Origin: Pseudomonas donghuensis
GTDB taxonomy: Bacteria > Pseudomonadota > Gammaproteobacteria > Pseudomonadales > Pseudomonadaceae
Length of the DNA: 47,186 nt
Direction: 5' to 3'
Assembly (NCBI RefSeq): GCF_000259195.1
Contig: NZ_AJJP01000185.1
Coordinates: forward strand, 1 to 47,186
The number at the start of each line of letters is the position of its first letter. Positions within the stretch are counted from its first letter, which is position 1. The notes under the pieces are model-generated. The model was not told the origin of the DNA, did not search any database, and saw only the letters and a program-made list of their open reading frames with translations. A program made the position numbers and the translations under genes. Below are positions 46,361-47,186 of this stretch, one piece after another.

Positions 46361-47158
46361 ATGCGTTGTCTGCTCGCTCTGGCCCTGATCGGCGCCGCCA
46401 GCCTGGCCCAGGCTGCAGTGCAAACCCGTGAGATTCCCTACCAGGACGCCGACGGCAAGCGCCTGGTCGGCTATTACGCCTACGACGACGCCGCCAAGGG
46501 CAAGCGCCCGGGCGTGGTCGTGGTGCATGAACTGTGGGGGCTCAACGACTATGCCAAGCGCCGCGCCCGCGACCTCGCTGGCCTCGGTTACAGCGCCCTG
46601 GCCATCGACATGTATGGCGACGGCAAGAACAGCGAGCACCCGGCCGAAGCCAAGGCATTCATGGCCGCAGCGCTGAAAAACCCGAACACTGCAGCCCAGC
46701 GCTTTGATGCCGGGGTTGAACTGCTGAAGATCCAGCCACAGACCGATACCAAGCGGATCGCCGCCATTGGCTACTGCTTTGGCGGCAAGGTGGTGCTCGA
46801 TGCCGCGCGCCGCGGTGAGCCACTGGCCGGGGTGGCCAGCTTCCACGGTGCGCTGGTCACCAATGCGCCAGCGACGCCGGGCAGCGTCAAGGCCAAGGTG
46901 CTGGTAGAGCATGGCGCCAGCGACAGCATGGTGACGCCGGAGCAGGTGGAAAAATTCAAGGAAGAAATGGACGCGGCCGGGGCGAGCTATGAGTTCGTCA
47001 GTATTCCCGGGGCCAAGCATGGCTTTACCAACCCCGATGCCGACCGCCTGAGCCACGGCGGGCATGGTGGGCCTGATATTGGCTACAACAAGTCGGCGGA
47101 TGAGAGCTCCTGGGCGGATTTGCAGGCGTTCTTCAAAAAGATCTTCACTAAAGGTTAA
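46361..47158 (+). CDS. Exported dienelactone hydrolase-family protein
   Basis: A 265-aa alpha/beta-hydrolase with a signal peptide (MRCLLALALIGAASLAQA), so probably periplasmic. The catalytic triad is Cys139 (IGYCFGGKVV), Asp188 (HGASDSM) and His220 (PGAKHGFTN), the Cys-Asp-His set of dienelactone hydrolases. The HELWG motif (56-60) adds the conserved Glu. Exported members are not tied to chloroaromatic pathways, and the substrate is unknown. It is divergent from oprH and shares its regulatory region. AAGGAG precedes the ATG. Confidence 0.9.
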   Translation: MRCLLALALIGAASLAQAAVQTREIPYQDADGKRLVGYYAYDDAAKGKRPGVVVVHELWGLNDYAKRRARDLAGLGYSALAIDMYGDGKNSEHPAEAKAFMAAALKNPNTAAQRFDAGVELLKIQPQTDTKRIAAIGYCFGGKVVLDAARRGEPLAGVASFHGALVTNAPATPGSVKAKVLVEHGASDSMVTPEQVEKFKEEMDAAGASYEFVSIPGAKHGFTNPDADRLSHGGHGGPDIGYNKSADESSWADLQAFFKKIFTKG

Positions 47159-47160
47159 CC

Positions 47161-47186
47161 CCTGTAGGAGCGGGCTTGCCCCGCGA
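47161..47186. repeat. REP unit at window end (partial)
   Basis: TGTAGGAGCGGGCTTGCCCC followed by GCGA is the Pseudomonas REP unit, directly after the hydrolase stop; it is cut by the end of the window. Confidence 0.75.

Noticed and set aside
46199..47065. A 289-residue N-terminal extension of OprH
   Set aside because: The extension runs through the PhoP boxes and the antisense of the hydrolase; the signal peptide at 46198 marks the true start.

Overview
This 47 kb window is a piece of a Pseudomonas chromosome, most likely the P. putida group or a close relative. The evidence is its high GC content, many REP-type palindromes, and gene neighbourhoods characteristic of the genus: gacS–ldhA, cysM–rlmD–relA–mazG, purM–purN, and dctA next to phoQ–phoP–oprH. 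No phage, integrase, transposase, CRISPR array, tRNA or rRNA was seen. Nearly all genes are core or conserved accessory genes.

Layout. (1) 1–3770: a LysR regulator divergent from a small DUF2798 membrane protein, then a compact minus-strand cassette marR–MFS pump–40-aa ORF–glutathione peroxidase. The cassette carries two copies of a GCGGGTATATACCCGC palindrome at marR and the pump. (2) 3782–12957: a ten-gene, translationally coupled cobalamin operon (cobO-cobB-bluB-cbiB-cobD-cobQ-cobU-cobT-cobC-cobS) with a sigma70 promoter and an adenosylcobalamin riboswitch. It covers corrinoid adenosylation, a,c-amidation, the remaining amidations, aminopropanol attachment, lower-ligand (DMB) synthesis and nucleotide loop assembly. 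(3) 13080–20215: an unknown 192-aa protein, a sorbosone dehydrogenase-like lipoprotein gene broken by an in-frame TAA, an O-methyltransferase, two NlpC/P60 lipoproteins, Hda, a PerM/AI-2E permease and a DUF2066 protein. (4) 20561–24807: purM-purN, a DUF3108 protein, a 60-aa protein, a DUF2058 protein and MazG. (5) 24885–29485: relA, rlmD, cysM. (6) 29698–35789: an OmpR-type two-component pair resembling PirRS, then gacS and D-lactate dehydrogenase. (7) 35821–41755: a four-cysteine zinc-ribbon protein, a META lipoprotein, a TlpA-like lipoprotein, the arsC-wrbA-DUF2069 operon, a Tag-family glycosylase, ttcA, a Yip1-like membrane protein and a SprT-like protease. (8) 41858–47186: dctA with a sigma54 promoter, phoQ-phoP-oprH with a four-copy PhoP box, and a secreted dienelactone hydrolase-like protein.

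Regulation is the richest layer. It includes duplicated MarR operators with a predicted leaderless marR transcript, the B12 riboswitch with an unusual downstream hairpin, the tandem 11-bp PhoP repeats, the sigma54 site of dctA, and several perfect intergenic inverted repeats. I found no clearly new multi-gene system. The best candidates for a second look are the possibly redox-controlled marR–pump–peroxidase cassette, the riboswitch expression platform, and the apparently fresh nonsense mutation in the sorbosone dehydrogenase gene.
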